A stretch of DNA of 64,000 bases from Nocardioides piscis (GTDB lineage: Bacteria; Actinomycetota; Actinomycetes; Propionibacteriales; Nocardioidaceae), in NCBI RefSeq assembly GCF_011300215.1, contig NZ_CP049866.1:2977001-3041000 (forward strand), written 5' to 3'. Below, piece by piece: positions 6,515 to 16,623 of the stretch (position 1 is the stretch's first letter; every line of letters begins with the position of its first letter). The position numbers were made by a program, and so were the translations under genes. The notes below the pieces were generated by a model. That model saw nothing but the letters and a program-made list of their open reading frames with translations. It was not told where the DNA came from and did not search any database.

Positions 6515-8773
6515 GTGAGTGTGCCCGACTCGTCCACTGTGAGTACGACTACCGATGGTTTGTCTGCCGTGATGGCCCAAGATGAGCGCGTGTCGACTCC
6601 CGAGCCGTTCCCGTGTCCCCATTGCAAAGCCCCGGTGATCCCCGGCGCTCACGCCTGCCCCGCGTGCGGACTGCGTCTGACCGGGCCCGAGGCAGCGCGG
6701 CTGTGGCAGGTCCACCAGCACATCGCCGCTCTCACCGCAGAGGCCGACTCCCTGATTGCCGTGCTGCTGCGCCCGCCGTCGAAGGTGGGTCGCCCCGCAC
6801 CTCATCCGTTCACACCGCCGGCCGCTCCCGCGGTGCCGCGCAAACAGCTCACCGGCCAGCAGATCCTGCTGGGGCTGGGCGCGCTGTTGTTGCTGTCGGG
6901 GGTGGCGTTCTTCCTGCTCGTGGTCTGGTTCCTGATCGGACTCGTCGGCCAGGCCGCGATCATGGTGGCGCTCACAGCGACCGCCGCGGGCAGCGCAGTC
7001 CTGGCCACCAGGCGCGGTCTTCCGGCTGCGGCAGAGACGGCTGGATCGATTGCGACGGGGCTGTTGGTGCTCGACCTTTGGGCCGCACACCGTCTGAACC
7101 TCGCTGGTCTCGGCGACCTGCCGGGTGACGCGTACTGGGCGGTGGCCGGCGTCCTCGGGGCCGCGCTGCTGATCGGGTTCGACCGCCTGGTCCCCCGCAC
7201 GGTCGACGGCCAGCCTGCACGACGGATGGTGGTCTATCCACCCGCCGCGACCACCCTGCTCGCCGTGGCCGGCTGGTCCCTGCTCAGCGCCCTGGATCTC
7301 GAACCATTGGGCCTCGGTCTCGTCGCCCTGCTCCTCGCAGTGGTGAGCGGGGTGGGAGCAGTCGTCGTCGGCCGATCCAACCGGTGGGCGGCCGCTCCCC
7401 TGCTGCTGTTGTCTGTCACGACGGTCGCGGTGCACTTCCTGGCTGGCGCCTACGTCGGTTACGACCCCGACTCCTCCGGCGTGGAGCGCTACGCGGCGTT
7501 TGCCCTGCTGCTCGCGGTCCCTGCGATGGCGCTGGCTGCACCTCGGCTCCAGTCCGTGGCGACGGGGCGGTCGGAGTCGCCATACACCGGGCCGGACCTT
7601 CGGCTGCTGCCGATGATCGGCGTCGTGGCACTGCTGCCGGCGCTCGGAATCCCGGTGATCGACGCGCACCGCATCGTCGTGGTGCTGTTGGCGGTCCTGC
7701 TGGCGGCGGCCCTCTGCGCCCTGACGCTCCTGGGGCGTCCGCAGGCCCGGGCCCCCTGGTCCGACGCCGCTCTGCTCGTGGCGTGGGTCGCGCAACCGGC
7801 CTTGTTCCTGGTGGTGCTGTTGCTCGTCAACCTCGACTACTCGAGTGGTCAGGCGCTCCTGGCAGGCGAGGCCGCCGACGCGCCCTATTCGCTGTGGCTG
7901 CCGGTCCTGCCCGCCATCGCCTGGGCGACCTCTGCCGTCGTCGCAGCGGTCCGGGCCCGATCCGCCGCGTGGGTCGTCGTCGCCCAGGTGGCGGTGCTGT
8001 GCGTGCTGCTGACAGCCCTGCGCGACTCGCAGGAGTTCATCTGGGTGATGGTGGCCCTTCTGGCGTGCGCGGTGAGCTTCGTCCTGGCCGGGTTCGCCCG
8101 CACGCTCGCGGACTCGACCGAGTCCCGGCTCCTCGACTACAGCGCGATCGCGTTCGCCCTGCTCTATGGCGCGGGCGCGATCGTCTCGTCCCTCGAGGAG
8201 ACGCGGTCGCTGCAGGCGGCGGCCTGGATCGCCGTCGGCGTGCTCACGATCGTCTATTCCGGTTCGCGAAACAGGCTGCCCTTCGCCTACCTCGGGTCGC
8301 TGCTGGTCAGCATCGGGACCTCGATCCTGCTGGACGAGCAGGGCATCACGACCATCGAGCTCTACACCGCTCCCCTGATGGCCCTCCTCGCTGCGATCGG
8401 CGTGGTGCAGCACGCGCGCAACCCGCACGCGCCGACCCTGCTGACCATGGGCCCGGCGCTCAGCGTCGCGCTCTTGCCGAGCCTGGCGGCGGCGTTGGAT
8501 GGCGGGAGCGCCGTGAGGCTGGCCGGCGTGACGCTGGCGGCGATCGTCGTCCTCGCGATCGGTCTGCTGAAGGGCTGGCGCGCACCCGTGACCGTCGGCG
8601 GCGTGGCCTTGGTCGTCGTCGCGATCTATCAGGGTGGGCCCTACGTCGGCTACGTGCCCACGTGGGTGACGCTGGTCCTCGGTGGCACGCTGCTGCTCAT
8701 CGGCGGCGTTGCCTGGGAGCGGGCGATCGCCGCGGGTCGGCGCTCACAGGCCTGGTATTCGGCCTTGCGCTGA
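6515..8773 (+). CDS. Large polytopic membrane protein with N-terminal zinc ribbon (SCO7613-like)
   Basis: A 752-aa protein. The N-terminus has a four-cysteine zinc ribbon (Cys34, Cys37, Cys48, Cys51), followed by a soluble helix and a linker rich in proline. From about residue 112 to the end there are some 20 hydrophobic segments. The overall design and the C-terminal YVPTWVTLVLGGTLLLIGG match the actinobacterial SCO7613-type membrane proteins, whose function is unknown. The GTG start is chosen by frame; no clear ribosome binding site is visible, and an ATG 19 codons downstream is possible. Confidence 0.8.
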   Translation: MSVPDSSTVSTTTDGLSAVMAQDERVSTPEPFPCPHCKAPVIPGAHACPACGLRLTGPEAARLWQVHQHIAALTAEADSLIAVLLRPPSKVGRPAPHPFTPPAAPAVPRKQLTGQQILLGLGALLLLSGVAFFLLVVWFLIGLVGQAAIMVALTATAAGSAVLATRRGLPAAAETAGSIATGLLVLDLWAAHRLNLAGLGDLPGDAYWAVAGVLGAALLIGFDRLVPRTVDGQPARRMVVYPPAATTLLAVAGWSLLSALDLEPLGLGLVALLLAVVSGVGAVVVGRSNRWAAAPLLLLSVTTVAVHFLAGAYVGYDPDSSGVERYAAFALLLAVPAMALAAPRLQSVATGRSESPYTGPDLRLLPMIGVVALLPALGIPVIDAHRIVVVLLAVLLAAALCALTLLGRPQARAPWSDAALLVAWVAQPALFLVVLLLVNLDYSSGQALLAGEAADAPYSLWLPVLPAIAWATSAVVAAVRARSAAWVVVAQVAVLCVLLTALRDSQEFIWVMVALLACAVSFVLAGFARTLADSTESRLLDYSAIAFALLYGAGAIVSSLEETRSLQAAAWIAVGVLTIVYSGSRNRLPFAYLGSLLVSIGTSILLDEQGITTIELYTAPLMALLAAIGVVQHARNPHAPTLLTMGPALSVALLPSLAAALDGGSAVRLAGVTLAAIVVLAIGLLKGWRAPVTVGGVALVVVAIYQGGPYVGYVPTWVTLVLGGTLLLIGGVAWERAIAAGRRSQAWYSALR

Positions 8774-8782
8774 GCCAGCGTT

Positions 8783-8814
8783 CCACATGTTGAGATCTGC
8801 ATCTCAACATGTGG
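8783..8814. terminator. Perfect 14-bp stem, 4-base loop hairpin
   Basis: The arm CCACATGTTGAGAT, the loop CTGC and the exact complement ATCTCAACATGTGG form a strong hairpin between the membrane-protein gene and the MFS gene. No run of T follows, so it may be a factor-assisted terminator. Its near-palindromic ends could also make it an operator for the MFS gene 46 bases downstream. Confidence 0.5.
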
Positions 8815-8859
8815 TTCCGCTGACAGTGTCGAGCCACGGCTCGAGGGGGTGCCGATGCC

Positions 8860-10119
8860 GTGCCGTGCGCGGCGACGCCAGCGCAGACGGACTGGCGCCG
8901 CAACCTGTGGATCGTCGCGGCCGGTTCGTTCGCCACCAACGTGGGGATGACGCTGCTCATCCCCTTCTTGCCGCTCTATGTGCGCGAGCTCGGGGTGATC
9001 TCGGACGCCGACGTCCTGCGGTGGTCGGGCATCGCGTTCGGTGCCACCTTCCTCACCGCGGCCCTCGCCGCTCCCCTGTGGGGGGCACTGGGCGACCGGT
9101 TCGGCCGCAAGCCCATGCTCATCCGCGCGAGCCTCGGCATGGCGGTGACCATGTCGCTGATCGGGTTCGCCCAGACCGTATGGCAGCTGGTGGCCCTCCG
9201 GCTCCTCGTGGGCCTGCTGGGCGGCTACAGCTCCGCCGCCACAATCCTCGTCGCCGCCCAGGCCCCCAAGGAGCGCACTGCCTGGGCCCTCGGCGTGCTC
9301 TCGTCCGGGATGCTGGCAGGCGCTGTCGCGGGACCGCTGTTGGGTGGGATCCTGCCCGGAGCAATCGGCATCCGCGCAACGTTCATGCTCACCGGCGCCC
9401 TGATCTTCTGCGCCTTCCTGGCGACGGCGTTGCTGCTCCACGGTGACGTCAAGCAAGGACCCCGGCCCCTGACCCGGTCAGCGAGCGGGCAGTCCAGCCC
9501 TAGCCCGGCCCACTCCGTGGTCGTCCTGCTGATCACGGCCAGCATGCTGATGTTCGCGACGATGGCGATCGAGCCGATCGTGGCGGCCTACGTCACGCAG
9601 ATCAACGGTCCAGATCGCGCGATCGCATGGAGCGGTCTGGTGCTGGCGCTGGGTGCGACCGGATCGATCCTGTCGGCCCCGATCGTCGGCAGGATGGCGG
9701 ATCGTGTCGGTCATCGTCGGGTCGTTGTCGGCTGCCTCGGGACGGCGGCGGTCTGCGTGCTGCTGCAGGGACACGTGGCCAACGCGGCACAGCTCGCGGC
9801 CACCCAGTTGGCGCTCGGGGTCTGCCTCGGTGGCCTGATGCCGTCGGTGACGGCCTCGATCCGTCACATCACGCCGCCGGACCGGCTGGGACGGACTCTT
9901 GGACTGGGTGTGTCCGCGCAATACGTCGGTCTCGTCCTGGGCCCGGTCACCGGTGGCTTCGTGGCGGCGCAGACCGGCTTCCGCAGCGTCTTCCTGGTCA
10001 CCGCCCTGGTCCTGGTCCTGGCGGCGGCGTTGAACCTCGCCGAGGCGCGAAGCCGGCTCCCGCGGGCTAACGGACGTGCGGTCGCGCTCGGACCACGGTT
10101 GCGTCGATCAGCTCGATGA
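8860..10119 (+). CDS. MFS transporter, multidrug-efflux type
   Basis: A 419-aa major facilitator with 12 predicted membrane segments. The loop 2-3 motif LWGALGDRFGRKPMLI is the classic MFS signature and is repeated in weaker form in the second half (VGRMADRVGHRRVV). The drug:H+ antiporter-1 subtype is likely; the substrate is unknown. The last 17 residues are Arg-rich and antisense to the next gene: the frame overlaps the convergent hydrolase by 53 bases. One extra G at 10064-10066 would instead create a TAA at about 10070, so the tail may be a sequencing artefact. Confidence 0.86.
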   Translation: MPCAATPAQTDWRRNLWIVAAGSFATNVGMTLLIPFLPLYVRELGVISDADVLRWSGIAFGATFLTAALAAPLWGALGDRFGRKPMLIRASLGMAVTMSLIGFAQTVWQLVALRLLVGLLGGYSSAATILVAAQAPKERTAWALGVLSSGMLAGAVAGPLLGGILPGAIGIRATFMLTGALIFCAFLATALLLHGDVKQGPRPLTRSASGQSSPSPAHSVVVLLITASMLMFATMAIEPIVAAYVTQINGPDRAIAWSGLVLALGATGSILSAPIVGRMADRVGHRRVVVGCLGTAAVCVLLQGHVANAAQLAATQLALGVCLGGLMPSVTASIRHITPPDRLGRTLGLGVSAQYVGLVLGPVTGGFVAAQTGFRSVFLVTALVLVLAAALNLAEARSRLPRANGRAVALGPRLRRSAR

Positions 10120-10869
10120 TGTCCTCGGAAGCATCGACCATCGGCACGTGCCCGGCGCCGTCCAGCGTGACGTGGGTGGCGTCGGGGAACCGCGCTCGTG
10201 CGACGGCCGCCTGGCCGAAGGGGAGGATCAGGTCCCTGGTCCCCCACGCGACCGTCGTCGGGACGGAGACCGGCTGGTCGAACTGGTAGCGGATGCCCCG
10301 GCGGGCCACGTCCTCGAACGCGGTGCAGCGCTTGAGGGCCAGCGCGTCGCCATACGTCGTGTCGAAGTCGTGGCGCCCGGGGTGGCTGTAGAGCGTGCAG
10401 CCGATGAGGCGGCGGCCGAACGACGAGCGGGCCAGGGTGCGCAGCACGCGGTCCGGGGCCTTGCTCGTCAGGCGCAGGAGGCCGAGGAGGACGAGCGCCC
10501 GGACGGCGTCGAAGCGGCGGAAGAACCCCGCCGGGCTCAGGGCAGTGACCGACGAGACCAGGCCGCGCGAGGCGAGCTCCAGCGCGATGGCCCCACCGAG
10601 CGAGTTGCCCACCACGTGCGGGCGCTCGATGCCCCACTCGGCGAAGTTCTGCTCGAGGTTGTGGCAGGCGTTGTCCATGTCGTAGGGGACGCCTCGCGGG
10701 TATGGCGGTGACTCGCCGAAGCCGGCGAGGTCGACCGCGATGACGTCGTAGCGCTCGCTGAGGCGCTCGAAGACGGGATACCAGGCCTGCCGGCGGTGGC
10801 CGATGCCGTGGATCAGGACGAGGGGCTCCCCGGCCCCCTTGCGGTCATGGACGAGTCTCGAGAGTGGGG

Positions 10870-10873
<4 letters not shown>
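10067..10873 (-). CDS. Alpha/beta hydrolase
   Basis: A 268-aa alpha/beta-fold hydrolase. The oxyanion motif LIHGIG lies near residue 21, the nucleophile elbow GNSLGG has Ser91, and the late GAGHVPM segment supplies the catalytic His. A cap domain lies between about 115 and 190. The substrate is unknown. Its GTG start overlaps the stop of the UvrA-like gene by four bases (GTGA), so translation is probably coupled. Confidence 0.88.
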
Positions 10874-13233
<2,360 letters not shown>

Positions 13234-13321
13234 GGTGCTCCCTCGTGGCAGGCGGGTCGACCAGCCGATCCTCTCGTGCGGACGGCCGGGGTGCCAACGA
13301 ATCGGCTCCCCGACGAGTTCC

Positions 13322-13327
13322 TAGACT
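13322..13327 (+). promoter_or_regulatory. Predicted -10 box (TAGACT) of azlCD
   Basis: TAGACT lies 8 nt before the GTG start of azlC, in the 102-bp gap divergent from the UvrA-like gene. It would give a near-leaderless azlCD transcript. Prediction from position only; no convincing -35 is seen. Confidence 0.33.
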
Positions 13328-13335
13328 GAACCCTC

Positions 13336-14022
13336 GTGACGGACAGGGGCTCGGCGGAGGACGCGCGTACGACGTTTCGTCGCGGCCTGCGACTCGGAGT
13401 GCCGTTCGGTGCGATCAGCTTCCTGCTCAGCCTCTCCTTCGCCGTGCTCGCGCGACAAGCCGGCTTCAGCACGACCCAGGCCATCGTCACGTGCGCGATC
13501 GTGTTCGCGGGGTCGGCACAGTTCGCGATGCTCGCGGTCGTGGTGGCCGGCGGCGGCATCCCCGCCGCCTTGACGGCAGCCAGCCTGATGAACTCGCGGT
13601 TCCTGGCCATGGGCGTCGCCCTGGCGCCCTCCCTGCCCGGGGGGCCGCTCAAGCGGGCGCTGCAGGGCCAGGCCGTGGTCGACAGCTCGTGGGCGCTGGC
13701 CAACCGCGGCGACGGGACCTTCGATCGCTGGCTGCTCTTCGGCACGACCCTCCCGCAATACGTCACGTGGACGCTGGGCGCCGTCGTCGGCGCGGTGTTC
13801 GGTGACGCGCTCGGTGACACCCACCGTTTCGGCCTCGACGCCATCTATCCGACGTTCTTCCTGTCCATCCTCGTGGCCGAGCTCCGGGTCCCCGAGGCGC
13901 GTTGGGCAGCCGTGGGCGGAGGTCTCGTCGCGCTGGCGCTGGTGCCGCTCACTCCCCCGGGCATCCCGATCCTGGCAGCGAGCGCGGTGGCGCTGCTCGG
14001 ACTGACGAGGAGGCGGCCGTGA
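13336..14022 (+). CDS. azlC: AzlC family branched-chain amino acid exporter subunit
   Basis: A 228-aa inner-membrane protein with about six hydrophobic segments, the large subunit of the AzlCD/BrnFE exporters that expel branched-chain amino acids and related compounds. Visible family patterns are G-x-P-F-G near residue 22, FAGSAQFAML, and the N-S-R motif in AASLMNSRFLAMG. The next gene encodes the small partner AzlD and overlaps it by four bases. Confidence 0.9.
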   Translation: MTDRGSAEDARTTFRRGLRLGVPFGAISFLLSLSFAVLARQAGFSTTQAIVTCAIVFAGSAQFAMLAVVVAGGGIPAALTAASLMNSRFLAMGVALAPSLPGGPLKRALQGQAVVDSSWALANRGDGTFDRWLLFGTTLPQYVTWTLGAVVGAVFGDALGDTHRFGLDAIYPTFFLSILVAELRVPEARWAAVGGGLVALALVPLTPPGIPILAASAVALLGLTRRRP

Positions 14023-14336
14023 CCCTTTCCCACCCGGAGATCTGGGCCATGATCGTGGGCTGCGCCGTGCTGACGATCATGATCAAGGCGTTCGGGCCGG
14101 TCCTTCTCGGTGGTCGCGACCTTCCGCCCTGGTTCACCCGGGTGATCGTGCTGATGGCCCCGACCCTGCTGTGCGCCCTCGTCGTCACCTCGGTCCTGGC
14201 CGAGGGCCGTTCGTGGTCGGTGGGCGCGCACACGGTGGGGGTCGGCGTCGCGGCCGTGCTGCTCTGGCGCCGTCATTCGCTGGTGCTGGCGGTGGTCGTC
14301 GCCATGGCGGTGACAGCGGGGATCCGGGCCGTCTGA
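14019..14336 (+). CDS. azlD: AzlD family small exporter subunit
   Basis: A 105-aa membrane protein with about four hydrophobic segments, partner of AzlC. The segment PPWFTRVIVLMAPTLLCAL matches the AzlD/BrnE pattern of P-x-W-x-x-R followed by a hydrophobic helix. GTG 14019 overlaps the azlC stop as GTGA, which indicates translational coupling and a 1:1 complex. Confidence 0.88.
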   Translation: MTLSHPEIWAMIVGCAVLTIMIKAFGPVLLGGRDLPPWFTRVIVLMAPTLLCALVVTSVLAEGRSWSVGAHTVGVGVAAVLLWRRHSLVLAVVVAMAVTAGIRAV

Positions 14337-14340
14337 TCGA

Positions 14341-14742
14341 CTATGGCGCCAGGTCGGCCAGGAGCGCCCGGACGCGTTGGTCGATCTCGTCGCGGATGGC
14401 CCGGACGGCCTCCGGTCCCTTCCCGGAGGGATCGGTGAGCGCCCAGTCCTCGTAGCGCTTGCCGGGGAAGATCGGGCAGGCATCGCCACAACCCATGGTG
14501 ATCACCACGTCAGAGGCTGCCACGTCCTCGGTGAGCAGCTTCTTGGGGAGCTCCCTCGAGATGTCGATGCCGACCTCTGCCATGACCTCGACGACAGCGG
14601 GGTTGACGCTGTCGGCGGGTGCGGAGCCAGCCGATCGGACGCTGACCCGGCCCTGACCGTGGTGCTCGAGCAGCGCGGCGGCCATCTGGGAGCGGCCCTG
14701 GTTGTGGACGCACACGAAGAGGACCTCGGGGACGGCGGTCAT
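14341..14742 (-). CDS. arsC: Arsenate reductase, low-molecular-weight phosphatase type
   Basis: A 133-aa enzyme that reduces arsenate to arsenite. The phosphatase-like P-loop CVHNQGRS gives Cys11 and Arg17, and a redox pair Cys85/Cys89 lies in TMGCGDACP, as in thioredoxin- or mycoredoxin-dependent ArsC. It is the last gene of an arsR-acr3-arsC operon; its ATG overlaps the acr3 stop by four bases. The gene order lets the pump export the arsenite that is formed. Confidence 0.94.
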   Translation of the reverse strand: MTAVPEVLFVCVHNQGRSQMAAALLEHHGQGRVSVRSAGSAPADSVNPAVVEVMAEVGIDISRELPKKLLTEDVAASDVVITMGCGDACPIFPGKRYEDWALTDPSGKGPEAVRAIRDEIDQRVRALLADLAP

Positions 14743-15860
14743 GCGGGCACCTCACTGTCGCGGTCGGTGGCGAAGAAGCGGCGTGCCCACAGGGCGACAT
14801 AGACCAGTCCGACGAGGACCGGCACCTCGATGAGCGGTCCCACGACGCCGGCCAGCGCCTGCCCGGAGGTGACCCCGAAGACGCCGATGGCGACCGCGAT
14901 GGCCAGCTCGAAGTTGTTCCCGGCGGCCGTGAACGAGAGCGTGGTGGTGCGCTCGTAGGTCATCCCGAGGCCCTTGCCGAGCGCGAACGACCCGGCCCAC
15001 ATGATGCCGAAGTAGGCCAGGAGGGGCAGGGCGATGCGCGCCACGTCCAGGGGCTGGCTCGTGATGGTGTCGCCCTGCAGGGCGAACAGGATGACGATCG
15101 TGAACAGCAAGCCGTAGAGCGCGGCCGGTCCGATCCTGGGCAGGAAGCGGTTCTCGTACCACTCACGGCCCTTGGTCTTCTCGCCATAGGTGCGCGTCAG
15201 GAACCCAGCCAGGAGCGGGATGCCGAGGAAGATCAGCACCGACTTGGCGATCTCCCACATCGACACGTCCAGGCCGCCGCCGGTCGCTCCGTCTCCGAGA
15301 CCGAGCCAGCCGGGGAGGAGCTCGAGGTAGAAGTAGCCCAGGCCGGCGAAGGCGATGATCTGGAAGACCGAATTGATGGCGACGAGGATCGCGGCTGCTT
15401 CACGGTCACCGCACGCGAGGTCGTTCCAGATCAGGACCATGGCGATGCAGCGCGCCAGCCCGACGATGATGAGGCCGGTGCGGTATTCCGGCAGGTCCGG
15501 CAGCATGAGCCAGGCGAGGGCGAACATCAGGGCGGGGCCGACGATCCAGTTGAGGAAGATCGACGCGCCGAGGAGCCGCTTGTCGGCGGTGACGTGGCCG
15601 AGCTCGTCGTAGCGGACCTTGGCCAGCACGGGATACATCATCACCAGCAGGCCGATGGCGATCGGCAGCGAGACCGAACCGATCTCCACCGTGGCCAGGG
15701 CGTCGTCCAGTCCGGGGACGAACCTGCCGAGCAGCAGTCCGATGACCATGGCGGCGATGATCCACACGGGCAGGAACCGGTCGAGCGTGGAGAGACGCTG
15801 CAGGACCGCCGCGTCCTCGGGGTGGTCGGCGCGCGGGTGCTCGTGGACGACGTCACTCAT
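14739..15860 (-). CDS. acr3: Arsenite efflux pump, ACR3 family
   Basis: A 373-aa membrane pump with about ten hydrophobic segments that exports arsenite. Conserved cysteines lie in LARCIAMVLIWNDLACGD (Cys138, Cys150), the first matching the essential ACR3 cysteine, and the later GNNFELAIA motif carries the conserved acidic residue. ATG 15860 shares one base with the arsR stop (TGATG). The long frame upstream is an arsR shadow. Confidence 0.94.
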   Translation of the reverse strand: MSDVVHEHPRADHPEDAAVLQRLSTLDRFLPVWIIAAMVIGLLLGRFVPGLDDALATVEIGSVSLPIAIGLLVMMYPVLAKVRYDELGHVTADKRLLGASIFLNWIVGPALMFALAWLMLPDLPEYRTGLIIVGLARCIAMVLIWNDLACGDREAAAILVAINSVFQIIAFAGLGYFYLELLPGWLGLGDGATGGGLDVSMWEIAKSVLIFLGIPLLAGFLTRTYGEKTKGREWYENRFLPRIGPAALYGLLFTIVILFALQGDTITSQPLDVARIALPLLAYFGIMWAGSFALGKGLGMTYERTTTLSFTAAGNNFELAIAVAIGVFGVTSGQALAGVVGPLIEVPVLVGLVYVALWARRFFATDRDSEVPA

Positions 15861-16228
15861 CAGCAGGCCCCGGCAGTCGTCGTGGAGAAGAGACCCATCA
15901 TCGCCTCCATGGCCGCCGGCTTGGCCTGGTAGTAGACCCAGACGCCCCGCTTCTCCCGGTCCAGCAGTCCGGCCTCGTGGAGGATCTTGAGGTGATGGCT
16001 GATGGTCGGCTGGGAGAGGTCGAAGGCTGGCGTCAGGTCGCACACGCATGCTTCGCCGCCCTCGTGCGAGAGCACCATCGACATCAGCCGGAGCCGGACC
16101 GGGTCGGCGATGGCCTTGAGCAGTGGGGCGACCCGGATGGCCTGCTCCTCGCTCATCGGCTCGCGGGCAAGGGGTGTGCAGCAAGCCAGCGCGTCGGCGC
16201 TCGGGTCAAGGAGGGATGAGTTCGACAC
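15860..16228 (-). CDS. arsR: ArsR/SmtB family metalloid-responsive repressor
   Basis: A 122-aa winged-helix repressor. The DNA-binding helix is in DLSQPTISHHLKILHEAGLL. Cys61 and Cys63 in ACVCDL match the arsenite-binding pair of classical ArsR. Extra cysteines at 16-17 and a C-terminal Cys122 may add to the sensor site. GTG 16228 gives normal length; the longer frame has no support. CGACAC (16223-16228) and GTGTCG (16245-16250) form an inverted repeat at its start that could be the operator. Confidence 0.92.
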   Translation of the reverse strand: MSNSSLLDPSADALACCTPLAREPMSEEQAIRVAPLLKAIADPVRLRLMSMVLSHEGGEACVCDLTPAFDLSQPTISHHLKILHEAGLLDREKRGVWVYYQAKPAAMEAMMGLFSTTTAGAC

Positions 16229-16250
16229 CTGTCTATGTTCACACGTGTCG
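16223..16250. promoter_or_regulatory. Possible ArsR operator
   Basis: The inverted repeat CGACAC ... GTGTCG spans the arsR start, with an ACACGTGT core inside the right arm. ArsR proteins usually bind such sites next to their own start. Weak evidence: short arms, not compared with other genomes. Confidence 0.3.
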
Positions 16251-16448
16251 ATGTCTTGTGCCAAGCGCCACCGGCGCAACTCTCCACGGCCAGATGATGA
16301 ACGCGCAGCACCGACCGGGCAGACGGTCGTGGTCACAACGGGTGGTCCTGATGGTCAATCGACCCCGTTGATCGGGACTTCAACCACCGCGTACGCCAGA
16401 CAGTGGCACGGTCGTCCCAAGGCAAGACCGACCGCGTAGGAGCGCATC

Positions 16449-16595
16449 ATGTGGGACACCGTCACCACCAGCAACGAGCACCTCTCGCACGACCGGCCCT
16501 GCGTGGGTTGCGGTCACGGCCAGCACACCTACCTCCCGTGCTCGGACAGCTGCCAGTGCGCCCACGGCCGGATCCTGATCGGCAGCTCCCGCTAG
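16449..16595 (+). CDS. Small Cys/His-rich protein, 48 aa
   Basis: A short open reading frame with SD AGGAG about 7 nt before the ATG. The protein has Cys18, Cys21, His23, His26, Cys31, Cys35, Cys37 and His39: CVGCGHGQHTYLPCSDSCQC is almost certainly a metal-binding site. It is divergent from the arsenic operon and convergent with the PhoD-like gene. I recall similar short proteins in other actinobacteria, but no function is known to me. The 220-bp gap before it holds no other gene. Confidence 0.7.
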   Translation: MWDTVTTSNEHLSHDRPCVGCGHGQHTYLPCSDSCQCAHGRILIGSSR

Positions 16596-16623
16596 ACGAC
16601 AGCTGGTCGCCCCTGACCGGCCA

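Noticed and set aside
6359..8428. Long 689-aa minus-strand frame
   Set aside because: It is antisense to the zinc-ribbon membrane protein, with His/Gln/Arg-rich composition and no domain.
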